From Flavobacterium nackdongense (GTDB taxonomy: Bacteria > Bacteroidota > Bacteroidia > Flavobacteriales > Flavobacteriaceae), in assembly GCF_004355225.1 (NCBI RefSeq), contig NZ_CP037933.1:3658001-3722000 (forward strand): a stretch of 64,000 nucleotides of DNA, read 5' to 3'. Positions 18,543 to 27,260 of this stretch are shown here, one piece after another. The stretch's first letter is position 1; every line of letters begins with the position of its first letter. The notes below the pieces were generated by a model. It saw only the letters and a list, made by a program, of their open reading frames with translations. It was not told the origin of the DNA and ran no database searches. The translations under genes were made by a program, and so were the position numbers.

Positions 18543-19301
18543 ATGACTACAATAATAATCGAAGACGAAAAGCCTGCCGCGAGATTGCTGCAACGTAAAC
18601 TTGAAAAACTCAATATAGAGGTCGGTGTGATGCTGCATTCTGTTGAAGAATCTCTTCAATGGTTTTCGAAAAATGAGCATCCCGATTTGATCTTTTTAGA
18701 CATTCAATTGTCGGATGGTTTGTCGTTTGAAATCTTCGAAAAAGTGGAGATAAAAAGTGCTGTAATTTTCACCACAGCTTACGATGAATATGCGTTAAAA
18801 GCATTCAAATTAAACTCCATTGATTACCTTTTGAAACCTATCGATGAAGATGATTTAGAGGTTGCAATTTCTAAATTTAAAATGCGTTTTCCAATTCAAA
18901 ATTCAACCATAAATTTAGATTTTGAAACCATCAAAAAAATGCTTTCAAATCCTTTCGATAAGAATTTTAAAACTCGGTTTACTGTCAAAATTGGGCAACA
19001 CCTAAAAGTGATTTCTGTGGATGAAATTGAATGTTTTTTTAGCGAAAACAAAGGAACCTATATTCATACTTTCGACAACAGAAATTATTTAATTGAATCC
19101 ACTTTGGAGGTTTTAGAACAAGAATTGGATGCTAAGCAATTTTATCGAATTAGCCGAAAATTTATTATTCCATTAAAGTCAATTAAGGAAATTGTGTTGT
19201 ATAGCAATTCTCGTTTAAAGGTGATTTTGCCAACATTCAAAGAAGAAGAGGTGATTGTAAGTCGCGAAAAAGTCTCCGATTTCAAGTCGTGGATTGGCTG
19301 A
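18543..19301 (+). CDS. LytTR-family response regulator
   Basis: A 252-residue regulator with an N-terminal receiver (acidic pocket E7/D8, phospho-acceptor D53 in LIFLDIQLSDG, TTAYDEYALKAF and the LLKPID lysine) and a C-terminal LytTR DNA-binding domain (about 145-250, including FTVKIGQHLKVISVDEIECF and FYRISRKFIIPL). Located at the end of the kinase/2TM series, it is the obvious cognate regulator and would bind DNA when phosphorylated. Targets are unknown; the secreted-protein genes just upstream are candidates. Confidence 0.92.
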   Translation: MTTIIIEDEKPAARLLQRKLEKLNIEVGVMLHSVEESLQWFSKNEHPDLIFLDIQLSDGLSFEIFEKVEIKSAVIFTTAYDEYALKAFKLNSIDYLLKPIDEDDLEVAISKFKMRFPIQNSTINLDFETIKKMLSNPFDKNFKTRFTVKIGQHLKVISVDEIECFFSENKGTYIHTFDNRNYLIESTLEVLEQELDAKQFYRISRKFIIPLKSIKEIVLYSNSRLKVILPTFKEEEVIVSREKVSDFKSWIG

Positions 19302-19395
19302 TTTTTTATTTCAATTATAAAATAATATAACGAAGTTTATTAGTACTGGTATTGAGTAGTTTAGAGTTGGCATATAGATTTAATCTATCGTCATT

Positions 19396-20169
19396 TTACG
19401 CTTTGAAAATGGTCTTTCGAATGCCAATCAAAACAAAAATTATCAAAGTGTAAATAATAAAAAAAGTGACGATATAATCTATCAAATTTAAAGAGAGCAG
19501 CGCAGCTATAATCAACAATTGAAACCCTAATCCGTAAAGTGAAACGGATGTCATAAACCAATTTGGAAACCTTTTTGCTTTATAAGCGTCGCTGTCTAAG
19601 GCGTAAATTATTTTGTCGAAAACACCATAAACGAGTGTGTATATTTTAAATAAAATATCGACCGATTTTTGGGTTTCCCCGGGCAAGGCACGAGGTGATT
19701 TGTTCTCAAAAATTTTACTTGTTGTATCTCCTCCCACCGATTTATTTCGTAAAATCACATAGTAATAATTGTATAAAGTTCCTTGGAGTTGGATACAAAA
19801 AAACGCCAAAAGTGACATCCAAAAAGTAGTTTTTGATGCGTGACAAATCGACATTATGAACAGAAAATTTAGGATAATATCAAACACGCTATCGAGGTAT
19901 CTTCCTGTGTAGGAAGGTGTGTTTTTTACTCTTGAAAGTTCGCCGTCCGCAGCATCAATTATTGATTTTAAAATGATGAAAAAAGCCGCTAAGATGTAGT
20001 GGTTTTTTAAAATACAATAGATAGCGATTACACCCGTAAAACCAAAAAGAAGAGTGATATGAATGGGTGTAATTTTGGTGTTTTTTAATCTGTTTGCAAA
20101 AAGTTTTGCAAAGGGTCTTCCGTAATCAGACAAATCTAAAAATTTATCTTCGTGAGCAAGTTTAGACAT
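19396..20169 (-). CDS. CDP-alcohol phosphatidyltransferase family protein
   Basis: This 257-residue membrane protein has the complete catalytic motif DGX2SRX8GX3DX3D (DGELSR near residue 76, then GRYLDSVFD), with Ser in place of the usual Ala before Arg. About six hydrophobic segments follow the motif. It would transfer a phosphatidyl or other phosphoalcohol group from a CDP-alcohol, in phospholipid or related polar-lipid synthesis. The acceptor alcohol cannot be determined from the sequence. It is 82 nt downstream of ctaA, with a palindrome between. Confidence 0.85.
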   Translation of the reverse strand: MSKLAHEDKFLDLSDYGRPFAKLFANRLKNTKITPIHITLLFGFTGVIAIYCILKNHYILAAFFIILKSIIDAADGELSRVKNTPSYTGRYLDSVFDIILNFLFIMSICHASKTTFWMSLLAFFCIQLQGTLYNYYYVILRNKSVGGDTTSKIFENKSPRALPGETQKSVDILFKIYTLVYGVFDKIIYALDSDAYKAKRFPNWFMTSVSLYGLGFQLLIIAALLSLNLIDYIVTFFIIYTLIIFVLIGIRKTIFKA

Positions 20170-20225
20170 TTATTGATGTTAAACAAAAGGATGTGACAAT
20201 ATAGTCGGTTATTATTTTTAGTGCC

Positions 20226-20241
20226 CACAGTTTAAACTGTG
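20226..20241. promoter_or_regulatory. Perfect 16-nt palindrome CACAGTTTAAACTGTG
   Basis: The palindrome sits in the 82-nt gap between ctaA and the CDP-alcohol phosphatidyltransferase gene, both on the minus strand. There is no T run on the minus-strand side, so it fits a protein-binding site or a repeat remnant better than a terminator. Confidence 0.4.
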
Positions 20242-20251
20242 TTTTATTTTT

Positions 20252-21274
20252 TTATTTCGATAATCGATGCAACGTAAATATCATTGCGGTCAACAAAAAG
20301 AAAGCCATCACCTGATGAGTCAATCCTAACCAAAGTGGAACGCTATATAGCAAGGTGAAAACTCCTAATCCAAATTGTAAAATTACCATAATTACTAAGA
20401 CGTTTATACCTGTTTTTTGCTGTTTGCCTAAATCAAATTTATGACTTTTGTATGCCAAAAGCAATATAAAACCAACAACAATATAAGCCAAAGTTCTATG
20501 TACAAACTGAACGCCACTTTTGCCTTCGGTCAGTCTAAGGAACCACGAATCTTTTTCTAAAAGTACACTTTCGTGCAAGAACTGTCCGTCGCTCATCAAT
20601 GGCCAATGATTGTGAATTAGACCAGCATTCAAACCGGCAACAAAACCGCCATAAATAATCTGTAAAAGTAAAAATACTATCGCCAAACGGGCAATTTTCC
20701 GCAATGGTAATAATGCTTCATTTCGATTGGGATAAATTAAATCTAAGGCTACCCAAAGCGTGTAGGCAAAGGTGATAAAAGCGAATGTTAAATGTAAAGA
20801 AAGTCGAAAGTGGCTTACATCGGGATTGTCAATCAAACCGCTGCGAACCATAAACCAACCCAAAAATCCTTGAAAAGCGCCCATTCCGAGTAGCACCACA
20901 CATTTTTTTAGGGTTTCGCTAGAAAGTCGTTTCTTGATTAGAAAATAGACAAATGGAACGATAAATACCAATCCAATGATTCGTCCAATAAATCGGTGAA
21001 ACCATTCCCAGAAATAGATAAATTTGTAATCTTCCAATTGGAAATCATTATGGATATTGATCTTTTGGTATTCGGGGAATTTCTTGTATTCTTCAAATGC
21101 TTGCGACCATTTTTCTTCGGTTAGCGGAGGAAAAGTATCGGTGACCAAATGCCAGTCGGTCATTGATAATCCCGAATTGGTCAATCGGGTGATTCCACCA
21201 ACTACGACCATTACAAACAATAATAAGCAACCTGAAAGCAACCAGATTATAACGGATTTATTTTTATTTTTCAT
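20252..21274 (-). CDS. ctaA: Heme A synthase (COX15/CtaA)
   Basis: The 340-residue protein with eight membrane segments carries the family heme-ligand histidines: GGITRLTNSGLSMTDW in the first segment, WEWFHRFIGR, SLHLTFAF, LIHNHWPLM, VQFVHRTLAY and LTHQVMAF. It oxidises heme O to heme A for aa3/caa3-type cytochrome oxidase in the inner membrane, so the organism respires oxygen. Its start codon lies 1 nt after the stop codon of a ParE-type toxin gene on the same strand (TAA-A-ATG), so it is almost surely in the toxin-antitoxin transcript. Confidence 0.95.
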   Translation of the reverse strand: MKNKNKSVIIWLLSGCLLLFVMVVVGGITRLTNSGLSMTDWHLVTDTFPPLTEEKWSQAFEEYKKFPEYQKINIHNDFQLEDYKFIYFWEWFHRFIGRIIGLVFIVPFVYFLIKKRLSSETLKKCVVLLGMGAFQGFLGWFMVRSGLIDNPDVSHFRLSLHLTFAFITFAYTLWVALDLIYPNRNEALLPLRKIARLAIVFLLLQIIYGGFVAGLNAGLIHNHWPLMSDGQFLHESVLLEKDSWFLRLTEGKSGVQFVHRTLAYIVVGFILLLAYKSHKFDLGKQQKTGINVLVIMVILQFGLGVFTLLYSVPLWLGLTHQVMAFFLLTAMIFTLHRLSK

Positions 21275-21275
21275 T

Positions 21276-21572
21276 TTATTTTATTGGAAAGTCTTGGGGG
21301 TTTTGTCTAGTATCCCAGATGTCTAGGACAACAATTTCATTTGGAGTTATTTTGTAAATAATTTCAAAATGGCTTACAATTATAAATTTTGAATCTTCTC
21401 TAAAAGTAGGTTTTCCAAATTCAGGAAGTTGTAGAACAATTTTTAAATTGGTATTAAAAAGTAAATTAAGTTTTCGGCTGTAAGCCTTGGATTTATTTCG
21501 ATTATTCCAGTAATCAAAAATACTTTTTCTTGAATTCCTTGCTTCAACAGACCAAATTAATCTTCTAACCAT
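21276..21572 (-). CDS. RelE/ParE-family toxin
   Basis: A 98-residue protein with the ParE/RelE layout: helical N-terminus (VRRLIWSVEARNSRKSIFDY), then beta strands with LPEFGKPTFRED and HFEIIYKITPNEIVVLDIWD and the closing DTRQNP. ParE toxins block gyrase and RelE toxins cleave mRNA at the ribosome; which applies is not clear. It overlaps its antitoxin by 16 nt, as coupled TA genes often do, and its stop is 1 nt before ctaA. Confidence 0.85.
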   Translation of the reverse strand: MVRRLIWSVEARNSRKSIFDYWNNRNKSKAYSRKLNLLFNTNLKIVLQLPEFGKPTFREDSKFIIVSHFEIIYKITPNEIVVLDIWDTRQNPQDFPIK

Positions 21573-21823
21573 TCTTGAATTTCTTTTTGAGCCTCCTCAT
21601 CTGAAATGCATTCACCATTTTCATATTGTTGAATAGCTAAATTTATTTTTCGTTTCTCTTCGGCCGAAAAAACTCTGATTTTTTCAAAAGTTGTCGTTGG
21701 TTCATTAATTAAAGAACTAGATTCATAATCATTTATGATTTCTTGAATTTTATTCAAAAGCACAACATCATCAGTTGCAATGATTTTGGCAATTATCTCT
21801 AATTTTAATTCATCTAGATTCAT
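21557..21823 (-). CDS. Antitoxin of the ParE-type pair
   Basis: An acidic 88-residue protein starting MNLDELKLEIIAKI. Its N-terminal helix resembles antitoxins of RelE/ParE pairs and its C-terminus (DEEAQKEIQEWLED) is acidic and helical, suited to wrapping the toxin. The ATG at 21823 is chosen over a TTG two codons earlier. No DNA-binding fold is obvious, so autoregulation is inferred from the usual behaviour of TA operons rather than seen. Confidence 0.75.
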   Translation of the reverse strand: MNLDELKLEIIAKIIATDDVVLLNKIQEIINDYESSSLINEPTTTFEKIRVFSAEEKRKINLAIQQYENGECISDEEAQKEIQEWLED

Positions 21824-21879
21824 AATCAAAATTTTTATAAAATTAAGTAATTTTTGAATAAACGAAGCGTAAACAAAAC

Positions 21880-23307
21880 TTAAACTTTCGTCAATCCTAA
21901 TTTTGCTCCTCGCTTCAAAACGAAATCATAAGCGGCTTGATATTCGTTTGGAATTTCGCCTTCCAAAATAGCCTCTTTCACGGCTTCTTTCAAAACTCCA
22001 ATTTCACGGGAAGGTTGCAAGTTGAAAATCGCCATAATCTCCTCGCCTGAAATGGGCGGTTGAAAATTGCGAACCTGATCGCGTTCTTCTACTTCCACAA
22101 TTTTCTTGCGAACAATCTCAAAATTTTGGTGGTATTTCTTGAATTTATTGGGGTTTTTGGTCGTAATATCGGCCTCGCACAACGTCATTAAGCTTTCTAC
22201 ATCTTCGCCAGCATCAAAAACCAATCGACGCACCGCAGAATCCGTTACCAAATCTTGCGAAAGTACAATAGGTCGCGAGCTCATCATCACCATTTTTTGT
22301 ACAAACTTCATTTTGTGGTTTAGCGGCATTCGTAATCTTTCGAAAATTTTTTTAGCCATTTTTCCACCCAAAAATTCGTGTCCGTGAAACGACCAGCCTT
22401 GTTTTTTGTTGAAACGTTTGGTTGGCGCTTTACCAATATCGTGTAACAGGGCTGCCCAACGCAACCAAACATCGTCTGTATTAGGACAAATATTATCAAC
22501 CACTTCCAAAGTGTGGTAAAAATTATTTTTATGGGTTTGACCTTCAATTTCCTCTACTTGGTTCAAAGCGGTTAATTCAGGAAGAATAATATCTAAAAGT
22601 CCTGTTTTGTAAAGCAATAAAAAGCCAACAGAAGGCTTGTCGGTCGAAAGAATTTTATTCAATTCATCGACTATGCGTTCGCCTGATATGATTTTAATCC
22701 GTTCTGCATTTTTGGTTATAGATTGAAAAGATGCTTCTTCAATTTCAAAACCCAATTGGGTGGCAAAACGAATTCCTCTGAGCATTCGCAAAGGATCGTC
22801 TGAGAAAGTAATGTCGGGATCGAGTGGCGTTTTGATGATTTTGTTTTTCAAATCGTCTAATCCATTGAAGGGGTCGGACAGTTCTCCGAAATTATCCTTG
22901 TTTAAGGATAAAGCCAAGGCATTGATAGTAAAGTCACGTCGGTTTTGGTCGTCTTCGAGTGTTCCATTTTCAACAACAGGATTTCGGCTTTCAAAATGAT
23001 ACGATTCTTTTCGAGCGCCTACAAATTCGATTTCGGTATCTTCAAAGCGCAACATCGCCGTTCCATAAGTTTTAAAAACTTGAACTTTGGGTTTGTTGGG
23101 CAATAAGTCCGAAACTTTTAAAGCCAATTCAATGCCACTGCCAACGGCAACCACATCGATGTCTTTCTTGAAGTCTCTTTCCAAGAGTAAATCTCTCACG
23201 AAGCCACCAATCACGTAACTTTCAAGATTGAGTTCTTGAGAAGCTTGCGAAATAACTTCGAATATTTTATTATTTAAGGCTGATTTATAGGAAGTTTTAA
23301 TGCTCAT
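21880..23307 (-). CDS. cca: CCA tRNA nucleotidyltransferase with HD domain
   Basis: The 475-residue protein begins with the polymerase-beta-like nucleotidyltransferase core (YVIGGFVRDLLLERD, KDIDVVAVG with the metal-binding DxD) followed by the RNA-binding helical region (RMLRGIRFATQLGFE) and an HD phosphohydrolase domain (LLHDIGKAPTKRF, SFHGHEFLG). It adds or repairs the 3'-CCA end of tRNAs. Domain order and length match bacterial HD-type CCA enzymes of Bacteroidota. It follows tsaC on the same strand with a short low-complexity gap. Confidence 0.94.
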   Translation of the reverse strand: MSIKTSYKSALNNKIFEVISQASQELNLESYVIGGFVRDLLLERDFKKDIDVVAVGSGIELALKVSDLLPNKPKVQVFKTYGTAMLRFEDTEIEFVGARKESYHFESRNPVVENGTLEDDQNRRDFTINALALSLNKDNFGELSDPFNGLDDLKNKIIKTPLDPDITFSDDPLRMLRGIRFATQLGFEIEEASFQSITKNAERIKIISGERIVDELNKILSTDKPSVGFLLLYKTGLLDIILPELTALNQVEEIEGQTHKNNFYHTLEVVDNICPNTDDVWLRWAALLHDIGKAPTKRFNKKQGWSFHGHEFLGGKMAKKIFERLRMPLNHKMKFVQKMVMMSSRPIVLSQDLVTDSAVRRLVFDAGEDVESLMTLCEADITTKNPNKFKKYHQNFEIVRKKIVEVEERDQVRNFQPPISGEEIMAIFNLQPSREIGVLKEAVKEAILEGEIPNEYQAAYDFVLKRGAKLGLTKV

Positions 23308-23319
23308 TTTAAAATGTTT

Positions 23320-23364
23320 AAAGTTTAAAGTTTAAAGTTGCTCAACTGAAAACTGAAAACTGAA
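23320..23364. repeat. Short tandem repeat between tsaC and cca
   Basis: GTTTAAAGTTTAAAGTTTAAAG (a 7-nt unit, three copies) is followed by repeats of the form ACTGAAA. The segment is simple sequence without coding or hairpin potential. Confidence 0.6.
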
Positions 23365-23373
23365 TACTGCAAA

Positions 23374-23940
23374 CTATTTTCGTATCACTTTTACCTGCGA
23401 ATCTCTTGTCAATTTTATGATTGAAGAGGGTTTTCCGGCAATTTTTTCGCGATGCAAATTTACAACATAATCGACGCCTTTTATAATTTCTGGGCTAATG
23501 TCTTTGAAAGCAATAGGAGTGGGCTGTCCCGAGATATTTGCCGAGGTCGAAACCAAAGGTTTTTTCATTCGTTCCATCAATTTGAAGCAGAAAGGCTCTT
23601 TGACGATTCGGATGCCTAGTGTATTATCGGGAGCAATCAAATTGGCGGCTACATTTCTAGGGTTGTCTAGAATTAGGGTTGTGGGCTTCTCTGATAAATC
23701 TATAATTTGCCAAGCGACTTCTGGAATGTCCTTGAAAACGTTGTACATCATTTTCTCGCCATTCATTAAGCAAATCATCGATTGGGTTTCGGCTCGCTGT
23801 TTGAGTTTGTAAATTTTGGCAACCGCTTCAGCATTTGTAGCATCGCAGCCAATTCCCCAAACGGTGTCCGTAGGATAAAGAATAATTCCTCCTTGTTTTA
23901 TCACTTCGTACGCATTGTGGATTTCTTGATTGATGTCCAT
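23374..23940 (-). CDS. tsaC: L-threonylcarbamoyladenylate synthase
   Basis: The 188-residue YrdC/Sua5-domain protein has YPTDTVWGIGCDATN near residue 22, KQRAETQSMICL and PLVSTSANISGQPTP. It makes threonylcarbamoyl-AMP for t6A modification of ANN-decoding tRNAs. It lacks the C-terminal Sua5 domain and is thus the short TsaC form. Its neighbour cca is also a tRNA-maturation gene, and both are on the minus strand. Confidence 0.93.
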   Translation of the reverse strand: MDINQEIHNAYEVIKQGGIILYPTDTVWGIGCDATNAEAVAKIYKLKQRAETQSMICLMNGEKMMYNVFKDIPEVAWQIIDLSEKPTTLILDNPRNVAANLIAPDNTLGIRIVKEPFCFKLMERMKKPLVSTSANISGQPTPIAFKDISPEIIKGVDYVVNLHREKIAGKPSSIIKLTRDSQVKVIRK

Positions 23941-23965
23941 TGTCTTTAATAACTTTTTTAAGTGA

Positions 23966-26017
23966 CTATTCAGTTTTATTAAAAAGAGAAAGAGTTTGCT
24001 CTAGCACTTCTTTTGAGAACGGTTTTAAACTTTGTTCAGAATTGTTTTGCAATTCAATCCATAGTTGTTTATTGGTATATAATTCAATTATAGCTGCTGC
24101 AAATTCTTCATTTGAATTTGCAATTAGAGCATTTTTTTTGTGCACCAAATGCATTCCTTCTGAACCTATTGGAGATGTTACTAAGGGAAGATGATATTCA
24201 AAGGCTTGTCCAATTTTGCCTTTTACTCCAGCGCCATACCGTAAAGGTGCAATCATAAATTTATTTGCTAAGAAATATTCTTCAATATTGGGAACATATC
24301 CTTTAAAAATAAATTTAGGATCGTTAATATCAGTTATTTCTTTGTTTACATTTCCAATAATATTTACTATTAAATCTGGTATTTCTTTCCATACTATTGG
24401 CATTATTTCATTGTATAAATAATATAAAGCATCAATGTTAGGGGTATGGTTAGAACCAATAAAGAGAATATCTTTTCTCTCTTCGAATGGTAAAGTTTTT
24501 TCTTTTTGTATCTTTATGTCGTGAATGTTAGAGATTGTAATCATCTTTTTTTGATCACAGAATTGATTCATATACTTTTTTTCGAAGTCTGAAATAGTGA
24601 CTACTAAATCAGCCTCTTTGGCCGAAATTGTTTCTAATTTTTTGTATTGGGTATATTTTTTTTTGAATGAAATGTTTTTGGGATCTAATTCGAGGGCTCT
24701 TTCATATCTCAGATGATGGATGTCGACCATATCATACACTAATTTTGCCTTTTTTAAGCATTTTTTAGCTACTTTATAATATTCTACAAAAACATCTGGA
24801 TTATAAAACCAAGCAATTGTTGCGTTGGCATTATTCTTTTTTAGATATTTTTCAATATCAATGGATTTATGATGCTCATAGTAGACGTTGACTCCAAGTC
24901 TTTGAAAAAATTCAATGTATTTATTATCATTGAGAAAAGTTTTCTTTTTTATTAATGATACGCTATATCCTATTCTGCTAAATGCTTGAATTATTTCTTT
25001 GAATCTATTAGAACCTGAATCTTGGTCGTGTTCTGGAATTATACTACAGAAAAAAACAACTTCTTTGTTATGGTAAATTTCTTCAATTCTTGTTTCAACC
25101 GAGGTTGCTTGAATGGCATTAATTTGTGGTTGCCATTTATTCTTAAATTTTTCTAGATTAAGTTTAAATAGCTCTTCTTTTTGTTTAATTTTAGCGGTAT
25201 CAATATTTTTAGGAGCATTATAAGTCACGCCGTTAAAATGTAATACTACGGAAAAAGGAGTGTAATAAACTTCTTTATTTTGAAGATGTTTTATTTGGAA
25301 GCAAAAATCTGTTTCTTCGAAATAAGCAGGAGCAAAGTATTCGTCAAATAAATTTAAATCACCGTTATCTTTTTGTTTTTTAAATAATAAACTACATCCA
25401 GAACAATAATCTACTTTATAGATATAGTTGACCTGCGGATAATAAACTTCTTTTTTTCTTACAATTTGATGTATAGTACAATCTTTCATAAATACTGATC
25501 CTGCTTCTTGTAGCGAACCATCTGCGTTTATGAGTTTTGATCCTACTGCTCCAACATTTGGAAAACTTTCAAAAACATAAAAAAGCTCTTCTAAAAAACC
25601 TTTTTGAACTTCAGTATCATTATTTAAAATATAAATATATTCGCCTAATGATGATTTTATACCAATATTTATGTTCTTTAAGAATCCCTTGTTTTCAGTA
25701 TTTTTTATTATTCTTATGCCAGTTATTTCGCTAAGATCGCAATTTTCTGAACTATTATCATCAATCAATAGTATCTCATAACTAATTTTGTCTGTTAAAT
25801 GGGTATGAAGATGGTTTAGACAATTCCAGGTGTAATCTAATTGATTGTAAAATGGGATAATTATTGTTACTTTAGGATTTGTAGAGGGATTAAAGTCGAG
25901 TTTGTTTTTCTCGATATCAAAAACCGTCCTAATATTTGAATTTAAATAGGTTTTTTCAAGAATATTAATTTTTCTACGTTTTCTAAAATAATATTTTATT
26001 TTTCGTGATAATTGCAT
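23966..26017 (-). CDS. Bifunctional glycosyltransferase: GT2 domain fused to GT4-like domain
   Basis: The 683-residue protein has an N-terminal GT2 domain (about 45-300: VTIIIPFYNQLDYTWNCLNH, ILNNDTEVQKG, YFEETDFCFQI) and a C-terminal GT4-like domain (about 320-683: HDQDSGSNRFKEII, DMVDIHHLRYERA, GAGVKGKIGQAFEYHLP). The C-terminal half is a close paralogue of the whole next protein. It would add sugars to a lipid-linked or surface glycan at the cytosolic membrane face. Sugars cannot be assigned. The gene is visibly more AT-rich than its neighbours, perhaps from transfer. Confidence 0.9.
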   Translation of the reverse strand: MQLSRKIKYYFRKRRKINILEKTYLNSNIRTVFDIEKNKLDFNPSTNPKVTIIIPFYNQLDYTWNCLNHLHTHLTDKISYEILLIDDNSSENCDLSEITGIRIIKNTENKGFLKNINIGIKSSLGEYIYILNNDTEVQKGFLEELFYVFESFPNVGAVGSKLINADGSLQEAGSVFMKDCTIHQIVRKKEVYYPQVNYIYKVDYCSGCSLLFKKQKDNGDLNLFDEYFAPAYFEETDFCFQIKHLQNKEVYYTPFSVVLHFNGVTYNAPKNIDTAKIKQKEELFKLNLEKFKNKWQPQINAIQATSVETRIEEIYHNKEVVFFCSIIPEHDQDSGSNRFKEIIQAFSRIGYSVSLIKKKTFLNDNKYIEFFQRLGVNVYYEHHKSIDIEKYLKKNNANATIAWFYNPDVFVEYYKVAKKCLKKAKLVYDMVDIHHLRYERALELDPKNISFKKKYTQYKKLETISAKEADLVVTISDFEKKYMNQFCDQKKMITISNIHDIKIQKEKTLPFEERKDILFIGSNHTPNIDALYYLYNEIMPIVWKEIPDLIVNIIGNVNKEITDINDPKFIFKGYVPNIEEYFLANKFMIAPLRYGAGVKGKIGQAFEYHLPLVTSPIGSEGMHLVHKKNALIANSNEEFAAAIIELYTNKQLWIELQNNSEQSLKPFSKEVLEQTLSLFNKTE

Positions 26018-26070
26018 TATTCAGTTTGTGATTTTTGTTTTTTTAGTGATTTGCTAATATACTTTATATA

Positions 26071-27258
26071 TTACATTTGTCCAATCACATTTTTTACTCT
26101 CTCTATAGAAAAAGGTTCCAAGTTTTTTTCAGATTGATTTTGTAGTTTTTGCCATAATTCCTTTTTGGTATACAATTCTATAATGGCAGAAGCAAACCCT
26201 TCACTAGAATCTTCAATCAATACATTTTTCCTATCGGTCAAATTCATTGCTTCGGCGCCAATAGAACTTGTAATTACGGGTAAATGATATTCAAATGCTT
26301 GCCCAATTTTGCCTTTTACTCCCGCACCAAAGCGCAATGGAGCAATCATCATCTTGGAACTGATAAAAAAAGGTTCAATATCAGGAACATACCCTTTAAA
26401 AATAAAATTCGAATCTTGGATATCGCCAATTTTATCAATCACGTTCCCAATAATGATTACTTTAACATCGGGTAATTTTTTCCAAACCAGGGGCATAATT
26501 TCGTTATACAGGTAATGGATCGAGTCTATATTAGGGGCATGGGTCGAACCAATTAAAAGTAAATCTTTCCTATTTTCGAAGGTAAAACATTCTTCTTTTT
26601 TAATTTTTGGATAATGTATATTCGATATTGTAATTATCTTATTTGAATTGACATATTGCGACATAATCTCTTTTTCGATTTCAGAAATGGCAATAACATA
26701 ATCTACTTGTTTTGAAAATTTTGTTTCGATTTCAAGGTATTTTAGGTATTTTTTTCGGAGTGAAATTCGGGTTGGATCGAGTTCAATGGCTCTTTGATAG
26801 CGCAAAAAATGAATATCGACCATATCATAAATGGTTTTAGATGATGGAAGATTAAAATTTATTTTTTTTAAATTTTTTCTTAATTCATTAGGGCCATTAA
26901 ACCAAACATAATCCACTTTTGGAATTGATTTTAAAAAAGCAAAATAATTTTCGAATTGATTGCTTTCTACATACATAATAATACCTAAATTAGTGAAAAA
27001 TTGAATGTATTCGTCTGTTCGATAGGCGTTTTTCGAGCAAATGATGCAATTGAATCCTAATTCTTGATAGGTAATTATTATTTCTTTGAGTCGGTTGGAA
27101 CCGGAATCTTTATCGGGTGTAGGGGTGTTTTTGCTGATAAAAACTATAGTCTTTTTCGAGGGGCTATATAAGTTGAAGTTAGGAATAGATTGGTCTATCT
27201 GATTCTTAATCAAGTATTTCTTTTTGAAATATAAAATGATATCCTGAACTAATCCCAT
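26071..27258 (-). CDS. GT4-like glycosyltransferase
   Basis: The 395-residue protein shares with the C-terminal half of the preceding protein the stretches DSGSNRLKEII, DMVDIHFLRYQRAIELDP, HYLYNEIMPLVWKKLP and GAGVKGKIGQAFEYHLPVI. The latter is the conserved nucleotide-sugar binding part of GT-B enzymes. The N-terminal KKKYLIKNQ region is basic and may associate with membrane. It starts 2 nt after the stop of the following upstream GT2 gene, in the same operon. Confidence 0.88.
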   Translation of the reverse strand: MGLVQDIILYFKKKYLIKNQIDQSIPNFNLYSPSKKTIVFISKNTPTPDKDSGSNRLKEIIITYQELGFNCIICSKNAYRTDEYIQFFTNLGIIMYVESNQFENYFAFLKSIPKVDYVWFNGPNELRKNLKKINFNLPSSKTIYDMVDIHFLRYQRAIELDPTRISLRKKYLKYLEIETKFSKQVDYVIAISEIEKEIMSQYVNSNKIITISNIHYPKIKKEECFTFENRKDLLLIGSTHAPNIDSIHYLYNEIMPLVWKKLPDVKVIIIGNVIDKIGDIQDSNFIFKGYVPDIEPFFISSKMMIAPLRFGAGVKGKIGQAFEYHLPVITSSIGAEAMNLTDRKNVLIEDSSEGFASAIIELYTKKELWQKLQNQSEKNLEPFSIERVKNVIGQM

Positions 27259-27260
27259 CT

